Shown: positions 1 to 8,203 of the stretch, piece after piece
Layout: each line of letters starts with the position of its first letter
Position numbering within the stretch: position 1 is the stretch's first letter
Assembly (NCBI RefSeq): GCF_000500045.1
Contig: NZ_AYOT01000225.1
Coordinates: 1 to 64,000 of the forward strand
Origin: Borrelia persica No12
GTDB taxonomy: Bacteria; Spirochaetota; Spirochaetia; Borreliales; Borreliaceae
Reading direction: 5' to 3'
Length of the DNA: 64,000 bases
Program-made: the position numbers and the translations under genes
Notes under the pieces: generated by a model
What the model was told of the DNA's origin: nothing
The model's input: the letters and a program-made list of their open reading frames with translations, nothing else
Databases searched by the model: none

Positions 1-858
1 TAGATTTTTAGGATGTTGTTTATGTTGAAGTTGCTGATTAGATTGAGGATATTGATTATTTTGTGTCTGTTGGACAGGTTTTTGTTGTGCTTGCTCATTT
101 TTCTGTTGTTGTGCAGCGTTTGCTAGATTTTGAGCGTGTGCTAAATTTAGAGCGTTTGTTTGGTTTTGAGCATTTGGAATTTGTTGTGTATTTTCTTGAT
201 CTTTTTGTTGTTCTGTGGCAATGTATTCTTCACTTCTGTTTTTTAAAGTTTTATCAAGTTTTTCAAGATCGGATTTTTTATTTCTTAAGAGATCGATCAT
301 GTGTAGAATAGCATTCTTTTTTTCGCTTTCGTATCTTAGTGTGATGAACTGAGAGTAATCATGGATTGCCATAGTGTATGAATCCCATGCGTTTTTATAA
401 TCTTTGTCTTTGAAATTAATTTTTCCTTGTTCAACATAAGAGTTTGCTCTATTGAGGAGTGCCTTATCATAGTTGGGCATGTTTTTAATAGCACTGGAAT
501 AATACCTTATTGCTAGATTATAATAGCCTTTACCTCGTTTAAACATTATGTTTCCCAATTCAAAATATAATTTGTAATCAATATTTCCCCCTATTGCGAT
601 TCCATCAAGTAGAGCACCTTCTGCTTCTGTTAGTTGATTGTTTTCTCTATAAGCTATTGCTAAAAAATAGTATCCTTCTTGTTCTTTTGGATGTTTTTGG
701 ATAGCTTCGCTGAGAATTTTTATTGCTTGTGGATAATTTTTGTTTTTTATTTCTTCCTGTCCAAGTTTAACTAATCTTTGGGAGTATGCTAAACTTGCAT
801 TTAATAATAAAACAAGCAAGACAATCAAATTTTTAAGCAATAATAAACATTTTTTCAT
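1..858 (-). CDS. Exported TPR protein with Q/N/A-rich tail, partial
   Basis: Reading leftward from ATG at 856-858, an open frame of 286 codons runs off the window edge, so the C-terminus is missing. Residues 1-25 form a signal peptide (MKKCLLLLKNLIVLL, then an Ala-Ser-Leu-Ala-type end). About residues 30-175 are TPR-like helical pairs (for example YPQAIKILSEAIQKHPKEQE and YNLAIRYYSSAIKNMPNYDK). From about residue 225 the chain becomes rich in Gln, Asn and Ala with repeated AQN/QQ units. It follows the 908-2623 gene by about 50 bases on the same strand. By gene order it corresponds to the TPR gene next to, or to, the surface-located Lmp1 gene of B. burgdorferi; I cannot tell which without the rest of the gene. 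Periplasmic or surface location is inferred. Confidence 0.8.
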   Translation of the reverse strand, partial: MKKCLLLLKNLIVLLVLLLNASLAYSQRLVKLGQEEIKNKNYPQAIKILSEAIQKHPKEQEGYYFLAIAYRENNQLTEAEGALLDGIAIGGNIDYKLYFELGNIMFKRGKGYYNLAIRYYSSAIKNMPNYDKALLNRANSYVEQGKINFKDKDYKNAWDSYTMAIHDYSQFITLRYESEKKNAILHMIDLLRNKKSDLEKLDKTLKNRSEEYIATEQQKDQENTQQIPNAQNQTNALNLAHAQNLANAAQQQKNEQAQQKPVQQTQNNQYPQSNQQLQHKQHPKNL

Positions 859-907
859 ATCTTCTATAAGTATTATTTTATTACTTTCTAGTAAATATTT
901 CTATATT

Positions 908-2623
908 TTATGGTGTCTTAAAATCAAATTTCTTTTGTTCTTGAGTTAAAAATGTAATGAAGTTTGTTATTTCTTCTTTTTGTTGAGGTAATATTGTTTT
1001 CTCTTCTTTTAGTGCATCTGGTTTATAATAGCAAATAATGTAGTATATGGCTGGGAGTAGTGCTATTTCTGTTTGCACTTCTGTTAGTTGAAATAATAAT
1101 TTTAATTTAATATTTTTATTTAATATTTTAAATACTCTTGTTCTTGAAATTAGTGATTTGATAAAAATATACGATTTACAGTAATTGAATTGATGTAGAC
1201 CTGTTTTTTGCATATGGGTTATTTCTTGAGGAATTGTGATTTGATTTGAATCAAGATGTATCATTATTTCTGATATAAATTCAAAATGTTTTTTATCAAT
1301 ATTGGGATAAAAAGATAGGAAATATACAAATATTTGATTTTGAATTTCGAAATTTTTACTTTTAAAAAATTGTTTTATATCTTTTGATGTTTGTGTTTTA
1401 TCGTCTTTATCTGCATATATGTAAAATGAAATCCATCCATATGTATCTACTTTTGTTGTATTTTCTTTGATGTAATTTATTATTTTAAAAAGAAATATCC
1501 TTCGCATGTCTTTATTTTGAAATATTTTTGAGCTTTCATATGGATTGAAATTCATTCTTTCAAATGATACAAAAAATTCTTCTGCTTTAAATTTTGCTGT
1601 GATAATGTCTTCTATGTTTGCATTAAGATTTAGCAATTTATGAGTGTCAATATATTCAATTGCAAAAATGAAGTCTTCCCATTCATTTGGTACTTTATCT
1701 TTAAAAAACCATTCTAGATATTGTTTTATTGCAGTTTTTTCAAGTGAAAGTAAATACGTTTTTAATGTGTTTTGAAAATCTTTTGGAGTATATCTTGTAA
1801 ATTCACTGAAAAAATAATTGAAATTGGAATTTTTATTTGAGCCTTTATAAAAAATTTCATTAAGACTAAATGTTTTAATTGTTTTTAAATATTTTAAAAT
1901 TTCATCGTATTTTAAAGTTAAAACTTCATCTATTATATATCTATAATTTTTTGTTAAAATTTTATTAAAAAGTGACTTAGATAGGCATCCTACTGGCCAG
2001 TAAGTTAGAATAAGCAGTTTTTTGAGTTTCGTTACTCTGTTTTGTTTTTGGTTTAAGCTTGATTTAAATAGCCTTTGGAATGATAGATTATCTTTAAGTA
2101 TGTGTTTGATCTTTTCTTTGTTTCTGTATTTAACTGCTATTAGTATATCTATTGTTGGTTCTAAATTTTCTATTTTTAAGTTATTAGAAAAATTTAATAT
2201 TATTTGTTTATATAATTCTTTTTTTTCTTGCGTGTATTGCTTATTATTCTGTATTTCAATTATTTTTAAAAAGTTACTTGAATTTATTTTATATGTTATT
2301 CCAGGTCTTTTGCTGAGAAGATTAGTTTCTTTTTCTATTTGAAGTAAATTTTTTTCTTTAATGATTTCTAGTATCCAATTTTTTATATTGTTGTCTTCTA
2401 CTTCTTCATAATAATATTCTTCTAGTGTGATATTTAATGTATTTTTTTTTAGTTCATAGTCTTGACTTATTTGGATGAGATTTATCATTTCTTGCTCATT
2501 AAGTTTGTAAAGTTTTGATAGGATACTATATTTTAAAATTTTTTCTTCTACATTTGTGTTTATGTATTTTTTTAGTGTGTTAAGAGCATCATAAAATTTG
2601 TGATATTTTGTTGTTATTTTCAT
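908..2623 (-). CDS. Borrelia-specific hypothetical protein, 571 aa
   Basis: A 571-residue protein with no signal peptide and no clear membrane segment. It is rich in Lys, Ile, Asn and Phe and looks mostly helical, with many amphipathic stretches, which may suggest an alpha-solenoid-like fold (inference). I recognise no catalytic motif. The start ATG lies directly beside the stop of gtaB (2624), so it is almost surely translated from the gtaB message. Position matches the conserved unknown gene that follows gtaB in B. burgdorferi (from memory). Function unknown. Confidence 0.8.
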   Translation of the reverse strand: MKITTKYHKFYDALNTLKKYINTNVEEKILKYSILSKLYKLNEQEMINLIQISQDYELKKNTLNITLEEYYYEEVEDNNIKNWILEIIKEKNLLQIEKETNLLSKRPGITYKINSSNFLKIIEIQNNKQYTQEKKELYKQIILNFSNNLKIENLEPTIDILIAVKYRNKEKIKHILKDNLSFQRLFKSSLNQKQNRVTKLKKLLILTYWPVGCLSKSLFNKILTKNYRYIIDEVLTLKYDEILKYLKTIKTFSLNEIFYKGSNKNSNFNYFFSEFTRYTPKDFQNTLKTYLLSLEKTAIKQYLEWFFKDKVPNEWEDFIFAIEYIDTHKLLNLNANIEDIITAKFKAEEFFVSFERMNFNPYESSKIFQNKDMRRIFLFKIINYIKENTTKVDTYGWISFYIYADKDDKTQTSKDIKQFFKSKNFEIQNQIFVYFLSFYPNIDKKHFEFISEIMIHLDSNQITIPQEITHMQKTGLHQFNYCKSYIFIKSLISRTRVFKILNKNIKLKLLFQLTEVQTEIALLPAIYYIICYYKPDALKEEKTILPQQKEEITNFITFLTQEQKKFDFKTP

Positions 2624-3454
2624 TTAATTCCTTAATGTATTTTTGATTATCTGTAGTAATTTGTCATCGTGTTTTGCAATCTTTATGATTGCTTCTAAAT
2701 AACCCTCAATATCGCCTATATCAAGTCTCTCTCCTTCAATTTTTTTGTATAATACTTTATTTTCATTCATTAGTTTTTTTAAAGCATAAATATGATGATA
2801 TTCTCCTTTTTGATGAAATTGAAAACCTTCTTCTAGAAATTGAAAAAATTCATGGGTATATAAAAATCTTCCGATGGATGCTTTATTACTTGGTTCTTGT
2901 CCAATTTGTGGCTTTTCTACTATGTCTTTTACATGAATATTGTCTTTGTTTAATTCTATTACTCCATATCTATTGATATTTTTAGGGTTTTCAATAACAG
3001 ATAATATATTTTTTCCAGTTTTTTTATGCAATTCTATTAATTGTTTTGTTAGAGGAGGAGATCCAATGTGTAAATCATCGGGGTATGCAACTATTACGCT
3101 TTTATTGCCTACCCAGGGTTTTGCACAAAGCAAAGCATGTCCTGTTCCCATCATTTCATTTTGTCTTATAAAGCAGATATTGATATCTTTAATTTTAATT
3201 TGTTCTAGCAAATTTTTTTGACATTTTTTGGTAAACTCATATTCAAGTTCAATTTCTCTATCAAAATAATTATCCAAAACTTTTTTTCTTCTTGAGGTTA
3301 TTATGAGTATTTCTTTAATTCCAGAATTGATAAATTCTTCAATAATATAATCAATTGATGGCTTGTTTAAAATTGGTAACATTTCTTTTGGAATTGTTTT
3401 TGTTATTGGTAAAAACCTTGTACCATATCCTGCTGCTAATATAATGCCTTTCAT
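2624..3454 (-). CDS. gtaB: UTP-glucose-1-phosphate uridylyltransferase
   Basis: Makes UDP-glucose from UTP and glucose-1-phosphate in the cytoplasm. The N-terminal nucleotide-binding signature is intact (GIILAAGYGTRFLPITKTIP, residues 3-22, with the KEMLP loop after it), and the sugar-binding stretch with VEKPQIGQEPSN (about residues 178-190) fits the GalU/GtaB family. At 276 residues it is slightly shorter than many bacterial GalU proteins (about 290-300). It is the first gene of a leftward group with the 571-residue unknown and the TPR protein, and it is divergent from rsmD, sharing an 85-base control region. In Borrelia, UDP-glucose probably serves galactolipid/glycolipid synthesis (inference). 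Confidence 0.95.
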   Translation of the reverse strand: MKGIILAAGYGTRFLPITKTIPKEMLPILNKPSIDYIIEEFINSGIKEILIITSRRKKVLDNYFDREIELEYEFTKKCQKNLLEQIKIKDINICFIRQNEMMGTGHALLCAKPWVGNKSVIVAYPDDLHIGSPPLTKQLIELHKKTGKNILSVIENPKNINRYGVIELNKDNIHVKDIVEKPQIGQEPSNKASIGRFLYTHEFFQFLEEGFQFHQKGEYHHIYALKKLMNENKVLYKKIEGERLDIGDIEGYLEAIIKIAKHDDKLLQIIKNTLRN

Positions 3455-3539
3455 ATTTTATCTCTCTTAGATAAAATTATATCAAAATTTAGATTATATA
3501 TATTTAATATTTTTGAAAAATGATTTAAAATTTGTTTCT

Positions 3540-4085
3540 ATGCATGTGAGTGCAGGTAAGTATAAGGGATTAAAAGTTGCTTGTCCTAAGGTAGGTGATG
3601 TACGGCCTGTGATGGCTGTTGTTAGAGAAGCATTTTTTTCTATTTTGTTTAATCAGATTTTAGGAGTTAAGTTTCTTGACGTATTTACTGGTACTGGAAT
3701 CATGTCTCTTGAGGCTTTAAGCAGGGGAGCTAGTCTTGTACATCTTGTTGATTATAATAAATTCTCTAAAAATGTTTTGATTAAAAATTTTGATATTGTC
3801 AGTGAACCTTACAGATTTTTTTTTACGAAAGCTGAGTTATTTCTTGCAAGGAGTGATCTTTTTTATGATTTGATTTATCTTGATCCTCCCTTTAACTATC
3901 CTTTTAAAGAAAATTTACTTGAAATAATATCAAAAAATAAAAGTCTAAATAAAAACGCAAAAATTATTATTCATTATCCTACTAGGGAAAATTTGGATAA
4001 TAATATTTTAAGACTTTCAAAGTATGATTCTAGAAAATATGGAGGCTCAAAACTTGATTTTTTTAAAGTTAATATTGATGTATAA
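3540..4085 (+). CDS. rsmD: 16S rRNA (guanine966-N2)-methyltransferase
   Basis: A 181-residue SAM-dependent methyltransferase of the RsmD family, modifying the small-subunit rRNA. The SAM site (FLDVFTGTGIMSLEALSRGA) and the catalytic DPPF motif of N2-guanine methylases (LIYLDPPFNYPF) are both present. I place the start at ATG 3540 because the encoded N-terminus (MHVSAGKYKG) matches the family pattern M-R-I-I-x-G-K-Y-K-G; an upstream in-frame TTG at 3513 would add nine residues. Neither start has a clear ribosome site, and TAAAAT at 3526-3531 could be a -10 box giving an almost leaderless message. It ends four bases from the convergent HD-GYP-like gene. Confidence 0.9.
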   Translation: MHVSAGKYKGLKVACPKVGDVRPVMAVVREAFFSILFNQILGVKFLDVFTGTGIMSLEALSRGASLVHLVDYNKFSKNVLIKNFDIVSEPYRFFFTKAELFLARSDLFYDLIYLDPPFNYPFKENLLEIISKNKSLNKNAKIIIHYPTRENLDNNILRLSKYDSRKYGGSKLDFFKVNIDV

Positions 4086-4089
4086 ACTG

Positions 4090-5628
4090 TTATTCTGGAA
4101 TGGAGTCTAAGAATTGAAATTGATGACTTTTAAGTTCTTCAATATTGTGCTTTAATTCAAATTTATCAGTATTTTTAAATGGACTTTTTTTAATCTCTCC
4201 ATTTTGTCCTTTTATTATTATTTCTCTAGATTCGAGGTTTAGTAGTATATCTCCAATTTTATATGATTTGTCTTTTTGTTTTATTATGGATAGGATAGGT
4301 AAAATACCTGTTGTATATTTAAGAACAACGGCTTTGAATATGGGTTCATCGCAATCCTTTGTGTATACATTTACTATTGCTCCATAATCAAATGGTGCAA
4401 GTATTTTTAGAAAATTTTTTAGCATCTTTATGTCAAATTTTTTATTTCTTAAATATTCTTCTGGTTTGTCTTTATCCCAATAATATTGTTCGCTGTTTTG
4501 AATTAAAAATTCAATGGCTTCTAATGGATTAACGGGTTCTTTGATTATTGTTGGGTTAATCATCTCATCATAAGTATCTATTATGCAAAAAATTCTAATG
4601 AGTTCATGTGTGAATTTTTTTTTTGTTTCTGCGTGATTTTTGCTATTAAGGTAATTTTTTTGTCCATTAATTATCATTTTTGTAATAGCAGAAATGTCCT
4701 CTCTCATTCTAAATAAATTTTTAGATACATTAATGCTTTTCTCTAATAATTCTGTTTTAGGAATATATTCATCTTCTATATTTTTATTTTTAAGACTGAT
4801 TTTATCTCTTAATTTTTGTAATATTGTGACATGCATAAGTCCGATTGGATGTAATAATACTCCAAATGCAGCTTGTAGTATTATATCATTATCGTAGAAA
4901 AATTCTGTGAATTCTGTGTAATGTGATTTGTCAATAAAAAATTTTGATGTTGATCTCGGTGCATCTTTTGCCGCTCGTTCTTTATTTAACTGTGCAATAG
5001 TTAATAAAAAGTAAATTGTTGTATCGACTGCATGCATTAGTATAGAATCACCTTCCGTTTGTACTTGTCCCCTAAAAAATTCATAGTCTCTTCTAACTGA
5101 GTATAAATATAATTTTTTTATTATTGTATTATGGAGATTGTCTTTATCTATTATCTTTTGGAAGTCAAAATAATCATATATTTCTGATAATATTTTTTGA
5201 ATGGATATTATTTTATGTCTTGGTAAGATCTTAAAGCTACCTTCGATGATTTCTTTGGCATAAATAGAATCAGGTTCTCTTTCCATTAGTGTATTTAAAT
5301 TGATTATTGTTTTTCTTCCTGAAATTGTGAATATTTTGTCTTTTTCTGAGAATGGCTTATATATATCTTTTAATGCTTCAATTAACTCTTCTTTTAAAGA
5401 ATTTATTTTATTCTCTAAGAGTTCTTCATTAATTGTACTGATTAATTTTTCATGTGAAATATTTTCGTAATTATTTATAACTGGAATATGTGAAACATTT
5501 CCTTTGTTTAATAATGTTATTATTTTGTCATTTACCTTTGTGCTTAATTTAGTTAAGTTACCAATATTTGAAAAAATTATATCTTTTTCTGTTAAATCTT
5601 TTACTTCTTTTATTTCTTTGAGAATCAT
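4090..5628 (-). CDS. Degenerate HD-GYP-domain protein
   Basis: A 512-residue cytoplasmic protein. From about residue 195 to 430 it follows the HD-GYP cyclic-di-GMP phosphodiesterase layout: ILMHAVDTT (H199) for the first helix, FGVLLHPIGLMH where LLHDIGK is expected, IFCIIDTYDEMINP for the 'vaDvyDAmt' stretch, then EPVNPLEAIEFL and KFDIKMLKNFLKILAPFDYG for the C-terminal helices. The HD pair has become H260-P261, the Lys after Gly is lost, and the HHE and GYP signatures are missing, so phosphodiesterase activity is unlikely. It may bind a nucleotide or a partner instead (inference). Ribosome site AGAGG lies before the ATG. In Borrelia the active HD-GYP enzyme (PdeB) is encoded elsewhere. Confidence 0.8.
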   Translation of the reverse strand: MILKEIKEVKDLTEKDIIFSNIGNLTKLSTKVNDKIITLLNKGNVSHIPVINNYENISHEKLISTINEELLENKINSLKEELIEALKDIYKPFSEKDKIFTISGRKTIINLNTLMEREPDSIYAKEIIEGSFKILPRHKIISIQKILSEIYDYFDFQKIIDKDNLHNTIIKKLYLYSVRRDYEFFRGQVQTEGDSILMHAVDTTIYFLLTIAQLNKERAAKDAPRSTSKFFIDKSHYTEFTEFFYDNDIILQAAFGVLLHPIGLMHVTILQKLRDKISLKNKNIEDEYIPKTELLEKSINVSKNLFRMREDISAITKMIINGQKNYLNSKNHAETKKKFTHELIRIFCIIDTYDEMINPTIIKEPVNPLEAIEFLIQNSEQYYWDKDKPEEYLRNKKFDIKMLKNFLKILAPFDYGAIVNVYTKDCDEPIFKAVVLKYTTGILPILSIIKQKDKSYKIGDILLNLESREIIIKGQNGEIKKSPFKNTDKFELKHNIEELKSHQFQFLDSIPE

Positions 5629-5812
5629 TGGAATCCTCTTAAAGCTTCAAACATTGCCACAGTATAATACGATTGCATTTATGAGATAAGGGTTTGTCCT
5701 ATTATTTATTAACTTGGATAATATGATATTTGTTAACATAACTTTTATGTAGCGCCTTATAGTGACCGAACTTCAAGTCTGTTCTTGCTCCTTTTATTTA
5801 GAATATCTTATA

Positions 5813-5824
5813 CAATGTTAACAT

Positions 5825-5826
<2 letters not shown>
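5813..5826. repeat. 14-bp palindrome at tRNA-Phe 3' end
   Basis: CAATGTTAACATTG is a perfect palindrome; its last two bases overlap the discriminator end of tRNA-Phe. It could be part of a processing or termination signal for the tRNA, or simply AT-rich chance. There is no T-run typical of an intrinsic terminator. Confidence 0.6.
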
Positions 5827-5897
<71 letters not shown>

Positions 5898-5909
5898 TTT
5901 AATTTTGAC

Positions 5910-5915
5910 ATTATA
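5910..5915 (-). promoter_or_regulatory. Likely -10 box of tRNA-Phe
   Basis: A perfect TATAAT on the minus strand ends 12 bases before the first base of tRNA-Phe, giving a short 5' leader of about five bases. No convincing -35 box was seen. Confidence 0.5.
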
Positions 5916-6029
5916 ATTTTTATTAACAGACATAATTCTTTCATAAACAAAGTTTTTTGTCAATAAAATAAAGTATCGTTCTATTTTCTTAATCTTTATA
6001 TGTTTGTTATTAACAATAGATGACAGGTA

Positions 6030-6072
6030 TTATTAACCTTTATTTTTATGAATAAAAACTAAAGGTTAATAA
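6030..6072. repeat. Strong hairpin A (13 + 6 bp stem)
   Basis: Arms 6030-6042 and 6060-6072 are perfectly complementary over 13 bases (TTATTAACCTTTA and its complement). With one bulged C at 6059 the stem continues six more pairs (6043-6048 with 6053-6058), leaving the loop TGAA. Neither side carries a T-run long enough for a standard terminator. It lies downstream of hflC and overlaps hairpin B by three bases. Confidence 0.85.
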
Positions 6073-6115
6073 ATAAAATGGGCCTTCATATTGCAGTGTG
6101 TACCCATTTTATTTA
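6070..6115. repeat. Hairpin B, possible terminator of hflKC
   Basis: Arms 6070-6082 and 6103-6115 are perfectly complementary over 13 bases (TAAATAAAATGGG), with a 20-base loop. On the plus strand it is followed by AATTTTTTT; on the minus strand, the strand of hflC, it is followed by hairpin A. It is the first hairpin met by transcripts leaving hflC (stop at 6169). Its three shared bases with hairpin A mean that the full stems compete at their base. Confidence 0.8.
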
Positions 6116-6168
6116 ATTTTTTTAGCTTATTTATTCATTTAATATTTTGTTTTAAATAAAATTTATGC

Positions 6169-7140
6169 TTATTTTTTATTATGTAAATATTTGAAAAAAT
6201 CCATGTCTGTTGAGAATATTTTTCGTTTATCTTTAAGAGTTATTTTATAGCTCTCTAGTGCTTGCCAAAATTTATAAAATTCAGCATTTTGTCCATATGC
6301 ATTTGCATAAATTTTTGCAGCTTCACTATCCCCTTCAGCTTTAATTTTGGCTGATTCGGCTTTTGCTTCGCTTAATAATTTAAGTTTTTCTTTTTCAATA
6401 CTACCAAGAATTTCTGTTTTTTCAGCAATTCCTATACTTCTTTGTTCTTCTGCGACTTGTTGTCTTTCTGAAATCATTCTGTTATGTACTGAATCAATTA
6501 AACTTGGATCATAGCCAATTTTTCGAATAAGTACATCTACAATTTCAATGCCAATATCTTTTGTATTTTGATTGGCTACTTCAATTATTTCATTTTCAAT
6601 TATTTTGCGGCCTTTTGTAATTTTATATGTTGTATTATTTGTAGTGTTTTGTGGTGTTAAAATGCCATCAGATAGACGTTGAATAGGGTCATTTGAACTT
6701 CTGATAATTTCAAGTAAAGGGTATTTTGCAATGACACCTCTTACTGCAGGCTCAATAGCTGCATTTATTATGGTAGAAGCTCTAAGCATTGTTTTGATTG
6801 CTGTATAAAATTTATTAATGTCTACAATTTTCCATCTGGCAGTTGTATCTATCCAGATTAATTGTTTTTCTTCTCCTCCTGTTGGAATTCTTTGCGGTTC
6901 TCCATCCCATCTAAGTATGTATTTAGGGAAAATGTGTACATTTTCAATAAGTGGGATTTTATATTTAAGTCCAGCTGTATCTTCTGTTCTTTCAATTTTA
7001 CCAAGTCTTGTAGTTATTGATATTTCATTTTCTTTTAAAATGTAGATTGGTTGTGTTATGGCTAATAATATTAATCCAAATATTAATGTAAAAGCTAGAA
7101 TTTTGGCAAAATAAAGTAAAAATTTTAGTATATATTTCAT
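6169..7140 (-). CDS. hflC: HflC-like membrane protease regulator (SPFH)
   Basis: A 323-residue SPFH/prohibitin-family protein with one N-terminal membrane helix (about residues 8-28) and a large periplasm-facing SPFH domain: ITTRLGKIERTEDTAGLKYK is the typical start. The C-terminal half is a coiled coil rich in Glu, Lys and Ala (AEKTEILGSIEKEKLKLLSE). HflC pairs with HflK and governs the FtsH protease in other bacteria. The ATG starts directly after the hflK stop (one base between), so the two are translationally linked. Two hairpins follow it. Confidence 0.9.
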   Translation of the reverse strand: MKYILKFLLYFAKILAFTLIFGLILLAITQPIYILKENEISITTRLGKIERTEDTAGLKYKIPLIENVHIFPKYILRWDGEPQRIPTGGEEKQLIWIDTTARWKIVDINKFYTAIKTMLRASTIINAAIEPAVRGVIAKYPLLEIIRSSNDPIQRLSDGILTPQNTTNNTTYKITKGRKIIENEIIEVANQNTKDIGIEIVDVLIRKIGYDPSLIDSVHNRMISERQQVAEEQRSIGIAEKTEILGSIEKEKLKLLSEAKAESAKIKAEGDSEAAKIYANAYGQNAEFYKFWQALESYKITLKDKRKIFSTDMDFFKYLHNKK

Positions 7141-7141
7141 T

Positions 7142-8074
7142 TTACTTAACCTCCTTAAATGGAAGGAAATTGTTTAAGTTTTTATCAATGATTTCAATAT
7201 TGTCTTTGTTTTCAAGGATTTCCTTCATTGCTTCGTGATATATTCTCTCTCTTGTAATTTCTGGGTCTTGTGTGTATGCATTTAGAATTGCATTAAATAA
7301 AGCAGTATCGGCCAATGCAGTATTTATTCTACTCTCTTTATATCCTTTAGCTTCTTCTATGAGTTTGAGTGCTTCACCTTTAATTTTTGGAATTATTTGA
7401 TTAAATTCTTTTTTTCCTTCATTTATAAATTTATTTTTATCTTGAATGGCTATATTAACATCTTCAAATGCTTCATAAACTTTTCCTTTTGGTGGCATGG
7501 CATTTCTTATTTGTACCTGTATAATATCAATGCCTAAATTGTATGTTTTAATAATTTCATTCATAGAATCTCTTACTCCTTCTGTAACACCAACTCTATT
7601 GTCGTTAATTATTTCAAAAATAGTGTTGTCTCCAATTAGCCTGTTCATTGATGCTTTTGCAATGTCTATTATGGTTTGTCCTGGATCTTCTACTTTGAAC
7701 ATAAAAGAATATGGATCACTGATTTTATATTGCACTAGCCATTCGACCTTAATTATATTTAAATCACCAGTAATAATTATTCCCTCATCTTCATCTGCAT
7801 TGATTTTCATATTGTTGTTTGTATTAAAACCAAATTTAACTTCTTGTACGATCTTTACTGGTACAATTAATTTTTCTTCAATTAATGGAATTTTAATATG
7901 TATACCTGGTTCAAGTATTCTATTTAATTTGCCAAGACGAAGAATAACTGCTTCATCAGATGGCCCAACAACAAAAACATTTGAAATGGTGATTATTGAT
8001 ATTATTACTAATATAATTAAAATTATTGTATATTCATATGTTGTGTTAAAAAATTTTAAGATATTGTTTAACAT
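7142..8074 (-). CDS. hflK: HflK-like membrane protease regulator (SPFH)
   Basis: A 310-residue SPFH protein, upstream partner of HflC. A membrane helix lies at about residues 16-36 (YTIILIILVIISIITISNVF), followed by DEAVILRLGKLNRILEPGIH, the conserved beginning of the SPFH domain. The part after residue 210 is a predicted coiled coil (NEGKKEFNQIIPKIKGEALK). It lacks the Gly/Pro-rich N-terminal tail of E. coli HflK. A very good ribosome site (AGGAGG) precedes the ATG. The HflKC complex is expected to encircle FtsH in the inner membrane. Confidence 0.9.
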   Translation of the reverse strand: MLNNILKFFNTTYEYTIILIILVIISIITISNVFVVGPSDEAVILRLGKLNRILEPGIHIKIPLIEEKLIVPVKIVQEVKFGFNTNNNMKINADEDEGIIITGDLNIIKVEWLVQYKISDPYSFMFKVEDPGQTIIDIAKASMNRLIGDNTIFEIINDNRVGVTEGVRDSMNEIIKTYNLGIDIIQVQIRNAMPPKGKVYEAFEDVNIAIQDKNKFINEGKKEFNQIIPKIKGEALKLIEEAKGYKESRINTALADTALFNAILNAYTQDPEITRERIYHEAMKEILENKDNIEIIDKNLNNFLPFKEVK

Positions 8075-8203
8075 TTTTTTCCTCCTTTTTTTATTATTTA
8101 ATTTTAAAATATGTGTTTTATTATTAATTCCTGAATATTTTTTGTAATGTGTATTTTATGTTTATTTTGAATTTTATGTAATGAAAAATTATTTTTCAAT
8201 TAT

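Noticed and set aside
63..311. 82-codon plus-strand frame with many Val/Phe/Leu
   Set aside because: It is the antisense shadow of the Q/N-rich tail of the TPR protein (Gln/Asn codons read as Leu/Val/Phe on the other strand).
5745..5800. Possible tRNA remnant next to tRNA-Phe (minus strand shows GTTCGGTC and GGCGC)
   Set aside because: No cloverleaf or acceptor stem can be drawn; the likeness is confined to a few short words.
7497..8147. 216-codon open frame opposite hflK
   Set aside because: It is antisense to a well-supported SPFH gene, has Ser/Ile/Leu-rich composition typical of shadow frames in AT-rich DNA, and no ribosome site.
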